Shown piece after piece: positions 23,617 to 35,229 of a stretch of DNA of 64,000 nt. A program made the position numbers and the translations under genes. The notes under the pieces are model-generated. The model did no database searches and was not told where the DNA came from. It saw only the letters and a list, made by a program, of their open reading frames with translations. Source of the stretch: Gnetum montanum (Eukaryota > Streptophyta > Gnetopsida > Gnetales > Gnetaceae); assembly GCA_015680685.1 (NCBI GenBank), contig MNCI01006599.1, positions 126,764-190,763 on the forward strand. The letters are read 5' to 3'. Numbering within the stretch: the first letter of the stretch is position 1; each line of letters starts with the position of its first letter.

Positions 23617-26600
23617 CCAATCAAACCTAGTGACATCACTTGACATATTTTTCATCATTCAAGATTGCTGAACTCTTATGGTTTTCCTATACAATAGTAG
23701 CATTAGAGAGTGGAAAAGGGATTAACTCTCATTGTCTTATTTAACCTTGCACTTCCTAAAAGATAATGCACCATTATTAGAGGAGTTAAGCCAAGTCTCC
23801 ATTTCCTCTCTATGGATTGCATCTTTCCATGCTTTGATGGCTACCTTAACACCACTAGAAGTTATGCCAAAGAGATTACTAAATATGGACTCATTAATGC
23901 TAAAAATTACAAGATAACCATGAACATGAGTGATGAATTTGGTGATCTCCTCATCAAAAGAATCAACTATACTCAAAATCTCATCCATTAACATCAATGG
24001 ACTAGGTAGTAAAGTCAAACAAACCTGAATCAGTGATATTCAGTTAAAAAATCATAGAAGCCTTGTTTGTCAACCATTCCTATGATGAGTCTACTTCACC
24101 CCACTTAAATTGAATCTTCTCTTGAGCATGACCTAAAATGGTCATAGTGACAATAGACTCATTTACAGAATTTGCAACATAACATAAATAGCCCATAAGT
24201 CTTTTACGTTGTAGATAGTCCAAAAAATATATATATAAAACTCAAAAAATAGAAGACCAAAAATGTTAAAAAATATTAGCAATGCTTAGAAACATTTCAC
24301 TCATAAGCATATGCAAAGCTTGAAATTTAGGATGAGTTGGTATAGGTGCTCCTAAGTCTATGTGAGTGCACCATTTATGTGTAAGATTAGTAGGTAAACT
24401 TGTCTAGTATATGTGAGAATACCGTTTGTGAAATCTACCAAACTCATCTTCGAGTTGATGAGCACTTGCACTCTCATGATCTTACTTTTATTGAATTCCT
24501 CCAAGTTTGTATGAGCCACAAATAATATTAGGTCATTTCTCATTAATTGCCAAGGATGTACCCTATACCTACAAAATTGAAGCATAAAAAATAGTTAGAA
24601 CCAAACAACCTTAAAGCCAAAAATGAATAGAGATGATAATTTAGAACCAGACTTACGGTTATAGTAGGTACACATTTCTTGGTGGATTTTTAAAGAGCAT
24701 GTTTATCCTATGACCTATCATCAAGGTGTTGTCAAAATTGTACTATGAATACATAGGTATTTCACAGATTTGAAATAACCATCTAACTCTTGTTGAATAC
24801 AAGCTCTTTCTATACCCTATATCTCTCTAAGTGTTGAGATCATCCACTATGAACTAAAAGATGTAAGTAGAAGACCTTGTAATTAGGGTCTTTGTGATGA
24901 TAGAGGTAACATCTACCATCAAATATAACAACATAATTAGATTCTAGTTGTTGAGAAAGTATATTAAGAATTATGTGTTGTTGGGTATAAACATATGAGG
25001 ATGCATTTGTCAATGGTCATATTAGGATTTAGGCTATTCTGAGTAGCCATCCTAGTGCAACATAGTATCCCCACCAGCTCCATGATGATCAAACTAGATT
25101 TTCACAATGTCATGTACATAGCCAAGCCACACAACCACAACCATAAGGAACCATAAGAGCCTAAAAACAAAATTTGACAAAATTAAAGCAATAAAATAAT
25201 CTCTATAATGTCAGCATTGGTACTAAAATGCAAAAAATAACTAACTACATCAACTCCAACTCCAACATGAAACAAAATTCAGCCTTTTTGACATCTTGAC
25301 AAATATTTAACATGAAATAAAATAGTCTGACATTTCAACAAATAGTTTACATGCAAAGCCTAAAAACAAGCATTACCATGGACAATTGATGTGAAACCAA
25401 GTTTTAACATAACTAGAAACCAAAATTGATAGTGTTGAAGTCTCATGTTTGAAATTTTTCAAGAAAAAAGTGGTAAAACTATCCAAATAGGGCCCATACG
25501 TTGCAAATTATGAGGATGCAAGAAAACTAGTGGTAAGAAACATGTGTTTTCTTGGATGTTAAAGCCCACACGCTATCATTCAAGCCTATTAAAAACTCCA
25601 AAACCTTTCATACATTGTCCTAGCAAGAAAATAAAGTACCATATGCTAGCCATAGGATTACAAAAAAGTTTCATAATAGCAAAAATCCAAGCCTAAAGTA
25701 TTGAATGTTGTTAGTCTTGGCCAGAGAAGCCTAGAACTCTACATCAAAATTGCAATCAACTAATACAACTCTTGGGGCTAGGAAAAACCTCTAAAAATAT
25801 TTAAAAATTACTTCTAGCTCTAAATGTAGAGAAAATATATGAAAAAATACAAATCATGCACCAATGCTGCATGAACAAGTCTATAAAGATCGAACTTCAG
25901 CCTTGAATTGCATAGAATTTTCATCGAGAAACCCCAGTTTACAATGAAATGACTATAGTAAAAATCCTAGGAAAAATTCTTAAAAAATTATAAAAATTCC
26001 AACTTCATCTTGAACCCCTCTATACTACATTGACAATCCCTAAGAACCCTAGATGTTAACCACAGGTGACCAAAAAATTGCAAATGTTGCCTATTTTTCA
26101 TTGAAAAAACTACAAAATTTCATAAAAAGAGGCCAAAATGCTATGTACTAGGTTGGCAAAAAATCCATAAAAAATTTAAAAAAATTTCAAAAATTATGAT
26201 TTCACCTCCAATATAGCTATAAGACCTTAAAAACTAGTTCCATGGAGTCCAAATCCAAAATTTACACCACACAAGAGCTATAAAGAATGTTAAATTTTTG
26301 TCAAAATTAACTAGAATTAGGGAAAAAATGTTATAAATAGGCTTTAAAAAACTCTAAATATCTATTAGTCATGGCCTAAAACTTGAATTTCATTTCAATT
26401 ACAATCATACAGCCTAAAGCTTGAATTTAGCATAGACAAAATGAAAAATTTCAACCATATCAAGCCTAGAGATAGAAAAACATTCCCAGAAGTTGAATGA
26501 AAATAAAAAAAAAGTAGAAGATGGGTACCTAGTAGTTCTTAATGAAGATCCTTCGCCTAAAAAAGGATCTAAGATCTTGGATATGATTTGTACTAACTCT

Positions 26601-26650
26601 ACATCATCCAATACTAGATTCTAGCATTTCGATTCCATCTTTTTCACCAT
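23617..26650 (-). pseudogene. Unidentified multi-exon gene, 5' exons (antisense to D/E)
   Basis: A candidate start ATG at 26650 opens MVKKMESKC, then a TAG at an expected Gln, then NLVLDDVELVQIISK, ending at a GT donor near 26528. Later blocks include YVVIFDGRCYLYHHKDPNYK (about 24900), a frame ending at donor AACC/GTAAGTCTGG (24656), an 88-bp intron, and a second exon from 24568 starting YRVHPWQLMRNDLILFVAH. An open 93-residue stretch at 24018-23737 contains HGYLVIFSINESIFS. The coding then runs into the site where element B is inserted. Exons between 26528 and about 25150 were not resolved. The family is unknown. Confidence 0.5.
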
Positions 26651-27052
26651 AATCATCGAAACTAGAGAGTTTTGTTTTGATTTGTTATTAGTAGAAGCTT
26701 AAATTCTTACCTTTGATACAACCATGTTATGCTTAGGGGTGGGTACATATAAAAAGTACTACTAAGTGTTAGCTATTTTGGTTTTAATCGAAAAATCTAG
26801 TTCTTGTATGCTACCCTTGTGAGATTAAGAAAGAAATAAGTTCACACATTGGGTTTTGGTGTTGAGAATCCTCTCCCAATGATTATTCATTGCCCATGAA
26901 TCCTTTATATATTAGGAAATATATTCTATATGATGTATCTTGAGAATGGATAAAAAATAGGCCTTGTAAGTTGTGTTTTTCTTAAAATTTGACTTCCCAA
27001 GATAGTTTGACCATGGGTGGATCCCATAGGACATGGGCAAGAATACCAAGCA

Positions 27053-28290
27053 ATCCCACACATTGGGATTTAGTTTCAAGATGTCCATAGGCTGTGGAAT
27101 CCTACTAGTCTTTTCCTTTGCAAAAATTGTCCATATGTTACTTGGTATAACTTAGAAGACCTAGAAAAAATTTGAAAAATTCCAATATGAAAAACTCATC
27201 TAAAATTATTAAGGATTGAAGTATGAAATGTTCACATGTTGGGATTTCACCTTCCAAATGCTTTGGTAGCATGTGGAGTAGCATGTGAAGTCCCCACAAG
27301 CCTCAATTCCATTAGTACAAGCCATGCCTTTTCCAAAGTTGCCAAAAAAGTTGTAGAACTCTTCTCATAGCTCAAACACTACCCTAGAAGCTTAAAGAGA
27401 CTAGAAATAGAGTCAAAATCAATCAAAACTGCTATAGTCAAGTCTCACACACTAGAGCCCCTATCCCACACACTATGGTAGCATGTGGGGTAGCATGTAA
27501 GCCTCACACAAGTAAATATCAAGCCCAAAATTTCTCATTAGAAGCATGGTAGGCTCCACAAGACCTATAATGGAAAGTAAAGCAAGAATATGACCTCCAT
27601 AAGCTATTGGAACTATATTTTGGTTTCACATGTTGGGAAGACATGTCCCACACACTGTGGCAGCATGTGGGGTAGTGTGTGAGGTCCTAAGAACATCTAA
27701 ACTTATTCAACACACAATAAACCTTACTTAAGATGGTTGAAAAAGTTGTATATCTTCCCATACACCTTGGACACTACAATGGAAGCCTAAAACATAAAAA
27801 AAAACTTTGTAAACTACAAGATTTCATTTCACGTGCCAGGAACCCTATCTCACATGCTATGACAACATGTGGGATAGCATGTGGGGTTTGTGAAAATATT
27901 CACCATGTCTAGAATTACTCATTAGTTTCCTGGCAAGTTCCACAAGCCCTAGAATGCAAGATTAACCAAATATTTGACCCTTATAATCTATGAAAACTTG
28001 GTCTTGGTTTCACACACAAGGGCACTCTATCCCACATGCTATGGCAACATGTGGGGTAGTGTGTGAGACTCTAGAAAATTAAAACCCTACTCAAACTTAT
28101 GTATACATAGCCCAAAATAGTCAAATAAGCCCTAAAATAGTCTTGTGTAGCCTATATGTAGTCAAATCAAGTTATACAAGTTTTAAACTTGGTCAAAATT
28201 CTTCACATGCTGAGGATTTTGATCCCACACATTATGAAGGTAGTCTAGAGTGCTCACATGTTGTAGGAATAGGCCCCACATGCTACAAAT
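27053..28290. repeat. Satellite-like tandem array, about 190-bp unit, 7 diverged copies
   Basis: A core of the form CCCACACACTATGGTAGCAT followed by GTGGGGTAGYRTGTG recurs at about 27053, 27250, 27465, 27647, 27849, 28031 and 28224, spaced 182 to about 215 bp. Between cores, the spacer keeps a second conserved spot, a CACATGTTGGGA-like sequence just ahead of each core. The core contains the dyad CACATG...CATGTGG and is the same motif found in U3 of the LTRs at 3512 and 37431. No coding potential was seen. The array ends shortly before the short-repeat tract at 28600. Confidence 0.8.
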
Positions 28291-28599
28291 TCAATATTTT
28301 ATGTTTTTTAAATTGTTTAACCATAAACGCTAGTTTTTAAGTAGTTCACAACTAGTTTACACAAGTTTTTTGTCTATTTTATTTATTTTCATTAAATTTT
28401 TATTTATTCTAGCAGTTTACATTAGATTTTTCCTTAACTTTACAAGATTTTCACTCATTTTAATAATTTATGGCTTTTTTACTAGATTTTTTCTTATTTT
28501 AGCAATTTATGGTCTTTTTTTGTAAATTTTAACTAATTTTTACCTTACTTTGATCATAAAATCAACTAAAAAATGAATATTATTATTAAAAGACATTTT

Positions 28600-29110
28600 T
28601 CACTCATTTTCAGCCATTTTCGACCATCTTTGACCTTGTTTGATCCCATTATACATCAATTTGCTTCATTTGACAATATTTTTCATCATTTTGCCATCAT
28701 TTGATACCATTCAACATCATTTTGCATGGTCTTGACTCCATTAAATATCATTTGACATCATTTGGTATCATTTTGATATCATCTAACATTATTTGATATC
28801 ATTTTACCATCATTTGGTGTCATTCAATACCATTCGATGTCATTTTTCATCCTTTTGACAACATTTGATGCCATTTGGCATCATGTCGATGTCATTTGAT
28901 ATTATTTGATACTATTTTGACAATCATTGGACATCGTTTTACCCCATCTTGACATCATCCAACCTTTTTTATCTAGATTTTATCATCATTTGGTATCATT
29001 TAGTGGCATTAAGACCTCATTTAACACCATTTTGCATGGTTTTGACCTTCATTTCTCCTTTACTCTATATCATTTGATATCATTTGGCCCTTATTCCATC
29101 TTGTTGCATC
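28600..29110. repeat. Degenerate short tandem repeat based on CATTTGATATCATTT
   Basis: Some 40 imperfect units of 10-15 bp, combining CATTTGRYAYCA and CATTTT variants, run without a break. The plus strand gives only Ile/Phe/His-rich artefact frames. Many units contain GATATC or a one-base variant of it. The tract lies between the 190-bp array and the start of element E. Confidence 0.8.
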
Positions 29111-29307
29111 TCAATCTACCTTATTTAAGCTTACTTTACTGTGTTATGCTGTTACTCAAGCCTCATTTTGTCTTATTCTACTCCATGCTAATCTTGTTTG
29201 GCTACATTATGCTTTACCATTGCAATATATTGCATTATTTTAATATTTTTTTGCAATTATGCAATGTAGATGCTAGTTAATGTGATTTTGTTGACATGTA
29301 GGGCTAA

Positions 29308-29830
29308 ATCATGGATACTTGGTCACAATTTAACCTACCCTTGAATTTGAATGGATCTTATGGTGATGTTGAATGATCAATTGATCTAGAATGCATAGAT
29401 CTCGAACATGGGAGCTTATTTGACCATATAGCCTCAATAGAGAAGTCACTAGAGTGGCCTAAATACATGGTTAAAACCTTTAACCTTGAGGCCAAAGACA
29501 TCATAGAGGACTCTCTAGTTAAAATTCCAGTTACAACCCACAATGGTAAGGAGAAAACAGTAAAATTAAGTACCTCACTAGAACCTAAGATAGCCCAAGA
29601 CATCCTCACGGTCCTTTAGGATAATGTTAAAGCCTTTGCTTGGTCATATGAGGATATGCCATGACTTGACCCATGTTTAGTGTAGCATAATATCATATTG
29701 AACCCTAGTATCAAACTAGTTAAACAAAAGGTACATAAGATTAGAAAAAATTTGGCATAGAAGTTTGTGATGAAATCAAGAAGCTTTACCAAGTTGGTTT
29801 TATCTAAGCCATCGATTACACAAAATGGAT
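29308..29830 (+). pseudogene. Element E protease-RT linker
   Basis: Translates to IAQDILTVL, a stop, DNVKAFAWSYEDMP and HNIILNPSIKLVKQKVHKIR. These are equivalents of the Tat/gypsy connector (FAWSxxDMPGIDP and HxLxVdPxxkPVxQKxR). It joins protease to RT in the polyprotein. The Gly after DMP is a stop (TGA). It begins at or just after ATGGATACTTGG (29310), preceded by AACATGTAG-like sequence that could be a splice acceptor. Confidence 0.75.
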
Positions 29831-30470
29831 GTCTAACATAGTGATAGTCCCTATGAAAAATGAGAGTATTCATATCTGTATCGATTTCCATGACCTCAAC
29901 AAGGTAACTATTATAGATGATTTTCCTTTGCCTAATATTAATCAACTTATCAACACTACGATTGGACATGTCTTATTGTCCTTTATGAATCGATTCTCTG
30001 GATATAACCAAGTTAGGATTAACCTAGAGCATCAACTATACACAACCTTCATGACCCCTTGGGAAACCCTCTATTACATGATGATGTCATTTAGTTTAAA
30101 GAATGTAGGAGCAGCTTATCAATGAATCATAACTTACATCTTGAGTGGCTACATGCTAGGGTTATTGAATGATTATGTTGGCAAAAACAGCCATGAAGTT
30201 CAAGATGACCAATGATCATGCATGTGACCTAAATCTAGTCCTTCAACAATGTCTCAAGTATGATCTTAAACTTAATCCTAAGAAGTGTATCTTCGATGTT
30301 AAAATTGGCAAGATGCTTGGTTTCATAGCATTCGAGGTAGGGATATGTGTTGATCCAAATAAGGTTAAGACCATAACCAACCTATCGCCACCTAGCAATC
30401 TTAAGGAACTACAAGGTTTACAAGGTAGATTTTAATCTATTCATAGGTTCATCTCGAGGCTCACAAATAA
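29830..30470 (+). pseudogene. Element E reverse transcriptase
   Basis: Open at 29829-30125: SNIVIVPMKNESIHICIDFH, LNKVTIIDDFPLPNINQLI, FSGYNQVRINLEHQ, and MMSFSLKNVGAAYQ for the usual MPFGLKNAGATYQ. The YxDD region just after is damaged (near 30165 the frame reads LLNDYVG). It resumes with YDLKLNPKKCIFDVKIGKML and VDPNKVKTITNLSPPSNLKE, the thumb and connection, where VDPxKVxAI is diagnostic. The loss of the catalytic Asp pair rules out activity. Confidence 0.85.
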
Positions 30471-30970
30471 GCTACAACTCATGCAACACTTTCTTAAAAA
30501 GGAAGTTCACTATGAGTGGATTGACCAATGCCAAGAAGCCTTTGACAACATTAAGCAAGAGTTGGCCCAATTACCTACTGTGTATCCTCCTTAAAAGATA
30601 AACCATTCTATATCTGTCTTACAATCTCTGAAACCTCCATAGCCTCTTGTATCTATCAAAAACAAGATGATGGAGCAGAGTTACCTTTCCACTACTTTAG
30701 CCATGTGTTAGTAGCTTATGAGACTTGATACAATGAGGTCAAGAAGCACTACCTAGCCTTTGTCTTCTCTTTGAAGAAGTGGAGACATTACCTCTTTAAG
30801 AGCCAAGTTAATGTCATATGACAAGATAATGTGCTGAAAGCCATAACAACGAATATCTGTGAGAGTACCCATATAGCTCGATGGAAGGTCATAATAGCTA
30901 AGTTTGACCTACATTACATCTCCCAAGCCTCAATGAAAGATCAAGGTATAGCAACCTAACTCACAATTTC
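30470..30970 (+). pseudogene. Element E RNase H
   Basis: Contains HYEWIDQCQEAFDNIKQELA, the tether to RNase H, then KPFYICLTISETSIASCIYQ in place of the first catalytic strand, HYFSHVLVAYET, YLAFVFSLKKWRHYLF and WKVIIAKFDLHYIS. The order and spacing match gypsy RNase H, but the first catalytic Asp is not visible. A frame change separates it from the RT thumb. Confidence 0.78.
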
Positions 30971-31009
30971 CCTAGTTAGCCATAGATCATGAATTCTATG
31001 ATAAACATA

Positions 31010-31215
31010 TTAACATTGTTAACGAGGTACTTGAAGGATATGAGGCCATCATGCACTTTGATAAAGCTTTAACTATCTATGGACCTAGTGTTGCCACCAT
31101 CATAACATTACCCTCTGGTGAAATTCAATCTTTCGCTTATCATTTCCAATTTTCATGCACTAACAATGTAGCAAAATATGAAGGATTAATCAAAGGAATG
31201 GTGGTAACCCGTAAT
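31010..31215 (+). pseudogene. Element E second (archaeal-type) RNase H, N-terminal part
   Basis: Reads IMHFDKALTIYGPSVATIIT, LPSGEIQSFAYHFQFSCTNN and VAKYEGLIKGMVVTRN. The motif order D-x-A...G...L-x-F-x-x-TNN-x-A-x-YE-x-LI-x-G is that of the additional RNase H found in Tat elements. The first Asp and the Glu of the YEGLI motif are present. The domain stops at the edge of the foreign block, and its other half is at 34770-35010. Confidence 0.82.
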
Positions 31216-32397
31216 TGTTGTCACATTTTGGCCATTTTATGGAATAGACTTTACAAGGGTTATAACACTAGAAAATGAATTATTATCAATAAGAAAGGAG
31301 TGAATATGGTGGAAATTAAAATCAAGGCAGAAAATTCAGATTCAACACATCCTGGTTATCAGTTTTTGTAATCTCTAGTTCTTTCACTAAATCCTTCATC
31401 AAAGTTAACACAAAAGCATTGTTATTTTTTGTAAAACTTGCAAAGTGGGACAACATTTTATGTTTGTTTTTAAGGGATGACAAACCCAATACTTGAAGAA
31501 GGTGAAGAATCAGGCTTTATTTATTGACGAAGTTTAGATGACAAGAGTTCTAAAGGGTTGGGTTAATTTCTATTCTAAATCGGATGGAGTGATAATTGGT
31601 AATAGTATTATGAAATCTTCTACTTTACTCCAAGTCCTTTAGATGACAAGTTACCCAAGAATGTTTCTGCTGAATCCCATGTGCTTGGGAAAATTCATTA
31701 TGGAAACTTGTCACTTGGTAATTCAAAAGGCACCAAAAATGGCAAGGCATGCCCATCATCATCTAACTTAATTTATGCACCATATTCCGCCATCATGCTT
31801 GTCCAGTCCAGTGAATCCTTGCGTTGTGAATACCATCCTTGCATTGTGCACCATATTCCGCTATCATAAGTTGTGAACATCACACTCATGTTGATTTCTA
31901 CAGCACGATGGACTTGGTGTCACGTATCTGTTCATGGGGTGGTCTTCAAAATACAGTATCTGAAACCTGCAGATCAACCCAAAAAAAACATTAATCCGAT
32001 TGTTGGAGATTCAGAGGCTGTAACCAGAGAACGCCACCAAAATCATTGAATACCTTTATTTGCAGAATAACACCGGTCAGGATATGATATGGCTGGTCTT
32101 CGGACCAGATGGGTTGCTGTAATCCTTTATTTTCAGAGGCAGGAAAGATCTGGGCCTGCTACCCACAACCAACAGCATCATGATGCAGATCTTCCCAAAT
32201 TCTTTCTTTAGTCAACAATAATCGCAGCAGCAGCTGGCGCCACTCTACCAGTGTGACAGACCTGCGAGAGCTTAAACTACATTTCCGTCTGTATCTGCAA
32301 CGCTGCGAAAGCTTTTGCAACATTTTCAGCAGCTGCAAGGAATGAGCATTGCCAGGTTCAGTTGATACAATATCAGTATTGCAGTGGAAGTTGCAGT

Positions 32398-32940
32398 TTA
32401 AGTTGTACCTGATTTGATTTTGCCATTGACAAGTGCATCTGATACTGCTACAACAAGGGTGGTGATGTATTCAAATGCCGTTGCTTCTTTTAATTGATTT
32501 TTCATAGTCACATTCGTGGTCATGGCATAGGATGATTTAGTGGTGGGCGTAGATAAGTTCCCTCTAAAGCGTCTGGCTGCAGTTGGAGAAAACGGCATAG
32601 AGCAATTTCCCGCTGAAGTTCCGCAAGAAGAGAAGCCTCTTAATTTGCTTAGAATTCCTCTCCCCCGCTTCACGGAAAGAAGAAGCTTCATGGCTGATTC
32701 GTGCTGCATCTCATCGTATAGTGCCTTCACGACAATGTTGTAAGTGACGAGATTTGGGCGGATGCACAGTTGGGCAAATTGTGGAAGAATTAGAGGGCCA
32801 TCTTAGGGTTTCTGGCAGCGACAAGGCCGCAGATACAAGCGTTGAACAGGTGCAGACTCGGTGCTTTTGCTGTAATGCGCAGATACTTCTCGAAGGCTCT
32901 CACCACGTGATCTGTCATGCCGTGGTGGCGTAATCATGGC
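32398..32940 (-). pseudogene. Pentatricopeptide-repeat (PPR) gene fragment
   Basis: On the minus strand, about 32930-32790 reads VVRAFEKYLRITAKAPSLHL, FNACICGLVAARNPKMAL, a stop, FFHNLP. After a frame change, 32770-32705 reads IRPNLVTYNIVVKALYDEMQ. The pattern [RP]-x-LVTYNxxVKAL is the core of a P-class PPR motif, whose proteins bind RNA in plastids or mitochondria. The frame stays open to 32398 but no further clear PPR motif is seen. A stop and a frameshift make it a fragment. Its retained CG and CAG sites contrast with the surroundings and suggest recent arrival or low methylation. Confidence 0.6.
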
Positions 32941-33371
32941 CAAGGTTATAGGGCTGAGTAGAAGCAAATTTTCTTCAATTTCGGGAGCGTGACTGTGTTC
33001 AGCAAGCAGGAAGTGGAGTGAGCATGTGTCTACTTCTGTGGGTTTTGTGCAGGGACGAGGATGAACACACTTACGAGAACACTCCCGTTTCGACGGACCA
33101 GGAATCGGAGCCCCGTGGGGTGAAGTTGCATAAGTGCACCGACGGCAGCAGGAGGAGGAGAACGTGTGCGTTTGTGGAAATTCTTCTTGTATTCGGTCGA
33201 CACGTGTTATCTGCGGTGGAACAACTAATTTTATGGTTTTACATTATGACGGACACAAATACTAAGACATGCATCGCATGGCATGGTTATTATAGAAATT
33301 ATTTTATGTAAAAAAAATTTAGTTATCCAACGTCCTAGTACATTGTCAAGTATACTTTTTATTTTTATAAA

Positions 33372-33565
33372 AGCTGTAACTTCTCATGGAAGTTGTAACT
33401 TCCTATGATGGTTACAACTAAAAGCTTCATGATATTTTTAGCTTTCCATTACCAACCAAGAAGACAGCTTTCCATTACCAACCAAGAAGACACTTGCTAA
33501 CCATGGTATATATTTCTCAAATTTATCATAACTTCTATGGAAGTTATAACTTCCTAGGGTGGTTA
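33372..33565. repeat. Dyad repeat pair plus exact 26-bp tandem duplication
   Basis: A block of the form AACTTCYATGGAAGTTRTAA occurs at about 33378 and 33531. Each is followed by CTTCCTAKGRTGGTTA and contains the inverted repeat AACTTC/GAAGTT. Between them, 33440-33465 is repeated exactly at 33466-33491. The arrangement resembles an LTR U3, but no LTR ends could be set. Confidence 0.75.
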
Positions 33566-34769
33566 TCAATTAATCCCTTAGATATTTGTAATCCACCTCA
33601 ACTTTTTATCATAATTGTAACTACCCAAAGCCACTATAGAAAGGCTTCAAGGGTAGAAAGAAAAAAAAAGGATTGGGAAAAAGACATTTGAAAATTACTT
33701 GTAAGGTGGCTTGCTAAAGACATCAATTTGGCCACTTTGTTTCAATTCTGTGAGTTCATTCTTCTTGTTTTGTTGTAGTTGCTGAGCTAATGGTTTAGAT
33801 AATATCATGCTTGGCATTTAACTTTGAGATTTGTTCTAGATTGCTTTTATAGCTCTGTTCTTGAGCAATATTAGACTTTTATTAAGATTAGTCATAGAAG
33901 AGCTTATGTTGTTAAAAAGCCTCAAGAGAAATTTAATAGTAATGTCTTAACGAAATTGCTTATTTTGAGCATAGAGAATTTAGGAAAATCTTTGATACTT
34001 TGATGGGATTGAAATAGCTTCTTTATTTTTTAAAGTTTATTGCCTTGGTATTCTAATAAAAAAATTGTCAAATTTCTTGAAAGCTCTGTTGAATGCGATC
34101 TTTGACAACTATTAACTAGTCAAAATAGAGACTCATACTTTGTAGTTTACGTAATGATAGTATAATAAGATTGTCTCTATGAAATTTCTTGTTGAGCTTA
34201 GAAAGTTTGGATGATTCATATTTATTGGATTAGGAATAGCTTTATTGTGAAGTTCTTACTTGTATCAATTTATCTTGCTTAAATATTGGAGGCTTCACAA
34301 AAATCTACTTTTTTTTTTCTCTTTCTAAGTCCATTGAATCTTGCTCTATTTCTAGTTTTCTTGTGGAACTTTCTCTTTGGGGGAAATTAGGAGTAGATTG
34401 GCAAAATTGTGCTTAAATATTTTTCTAAAATTTTATTTCTTACAACTAGGTATTATAAGGACCATATAGACAAAGTGATTGAACAAAATAGGAATCTCCA
34501 ACAACCCATAGTGTTTGATAAAGTTGGTCAAATCTCTTTTAAGATAGTTGATTACCATTTTATACACAACCCAACCATTTCAACATTCACAACAATAAAC
34601 ACATACCCACATCTAGTATGTTTTATAACTACTAAGTTTATTTGGAGGTATCTAAGCCTTGGTGTTGCCAAAGACTAGCAAGCATCCAAACCCTATTTGA
34701 AGAACACCTTTGATCCTATAACTTTCCATAGTCACAAGACCTAGAGGCCACCATGTGTTGGTGGTCCAG

Positions 34770-35010
34770 TCAAAAATGGTTTCCAATAGAAACCTAGGAA
34801 TTACATGTTTGATGTTAAAAGATGATTCACAACTAGTGGTTAACCAAGTAACCAATGTATATGCATCACAGTCTAAACACTTACAACCTTACTATGATCT
34901 AGCCAAAAACCTCATGCTACAACTTATAGATATTGATTTCTAACATGTTCCCCAAACTAAGAATACCTTAGGTAATGCCATTGCAACATTAGCCCTAAGT
35001 GTGATGTCCA
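34770..35010 (+). pseudogene. Element E second (archaeal-type) RNase H, C-terminal part
   Basis: Contains MVSNRNLGITCLMLKDDSQL, VVNQVTNVYASQSKHLQPY, DLAKNLMLQL, then after a stop HVPQTKNTLGNAIATLAL. In Tat elements this is GDSQLVxNQ...Y...L, then HVPRxxNxxADxLAxLA. The Asp of KDDSQLV is the catalytic one, while the final ADALA Asp is Asn (LGNAIA). It continues the domain cut at 31215. Confidence 0.82.
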
Positions 35011-35229
35011 ATGTGTTTAGCAAGTTACCTTCCTTAATGAAGAATTGCGCTATTTTCATCACGTAGAATATTAAAGGTACCTCTATAGCCATCATTAACA
35101 ATGCTAATCAACATTATCTAATGCATGATGAACCTTCACAAAACCTAACCACCTCTTAAACGGATGCTATATGAAAAAGATCAAAATAATATGTCATTGT
35201 AGTCAATAAAAATCCTATGATGGTCTATT

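Larger units (their letters stand above)
31216..34750. other. Foreign block splitting the second RNase H of element E
   Basis: The RNase H frame is lost at about 31216 and regained at about 34770. The block is compositionally mixed: AT-rich edges around a GC-richer, CpG- and CAG-retaining core (about 31900-33300) with a PPR gene fragment, then a repeat-bearing AT-rich part (33330-34420) and a short open frame at 34409-34678 of unknown type. No terminal repeats or target duplication were found. At protein level the two flanks overlap slightly (MVVTRN and MVSNRNLGI), so the event may not be one clean insertion. Confidence 0.65.

Noticed and set aside
27053-28290. CRISPR array
   Set aside because: Units are 182-215 bp and diverged, the spacers are also related to each other, and the context is a plant retrotransposon.
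27053-28330. Missing 5' LTR of element E
   Set aside because: Only the core motif is shared with the LTR. The rest of the LTR (starting TGAAATKCC, TATA region, CATCATTACA end) is absent.
28927-29280. 117-residue open frame rich in Phe, Leu and His
   Set aside because: It is partly inside the CATTTGATATC-like tract and has no family signature, so it is compositional.
33330-34420. Solo LTR within the foreign block
   Set aside because: The dyad repeats are suggestive, but no TG...CA ends, TATA position or target duplication could be agreed on.
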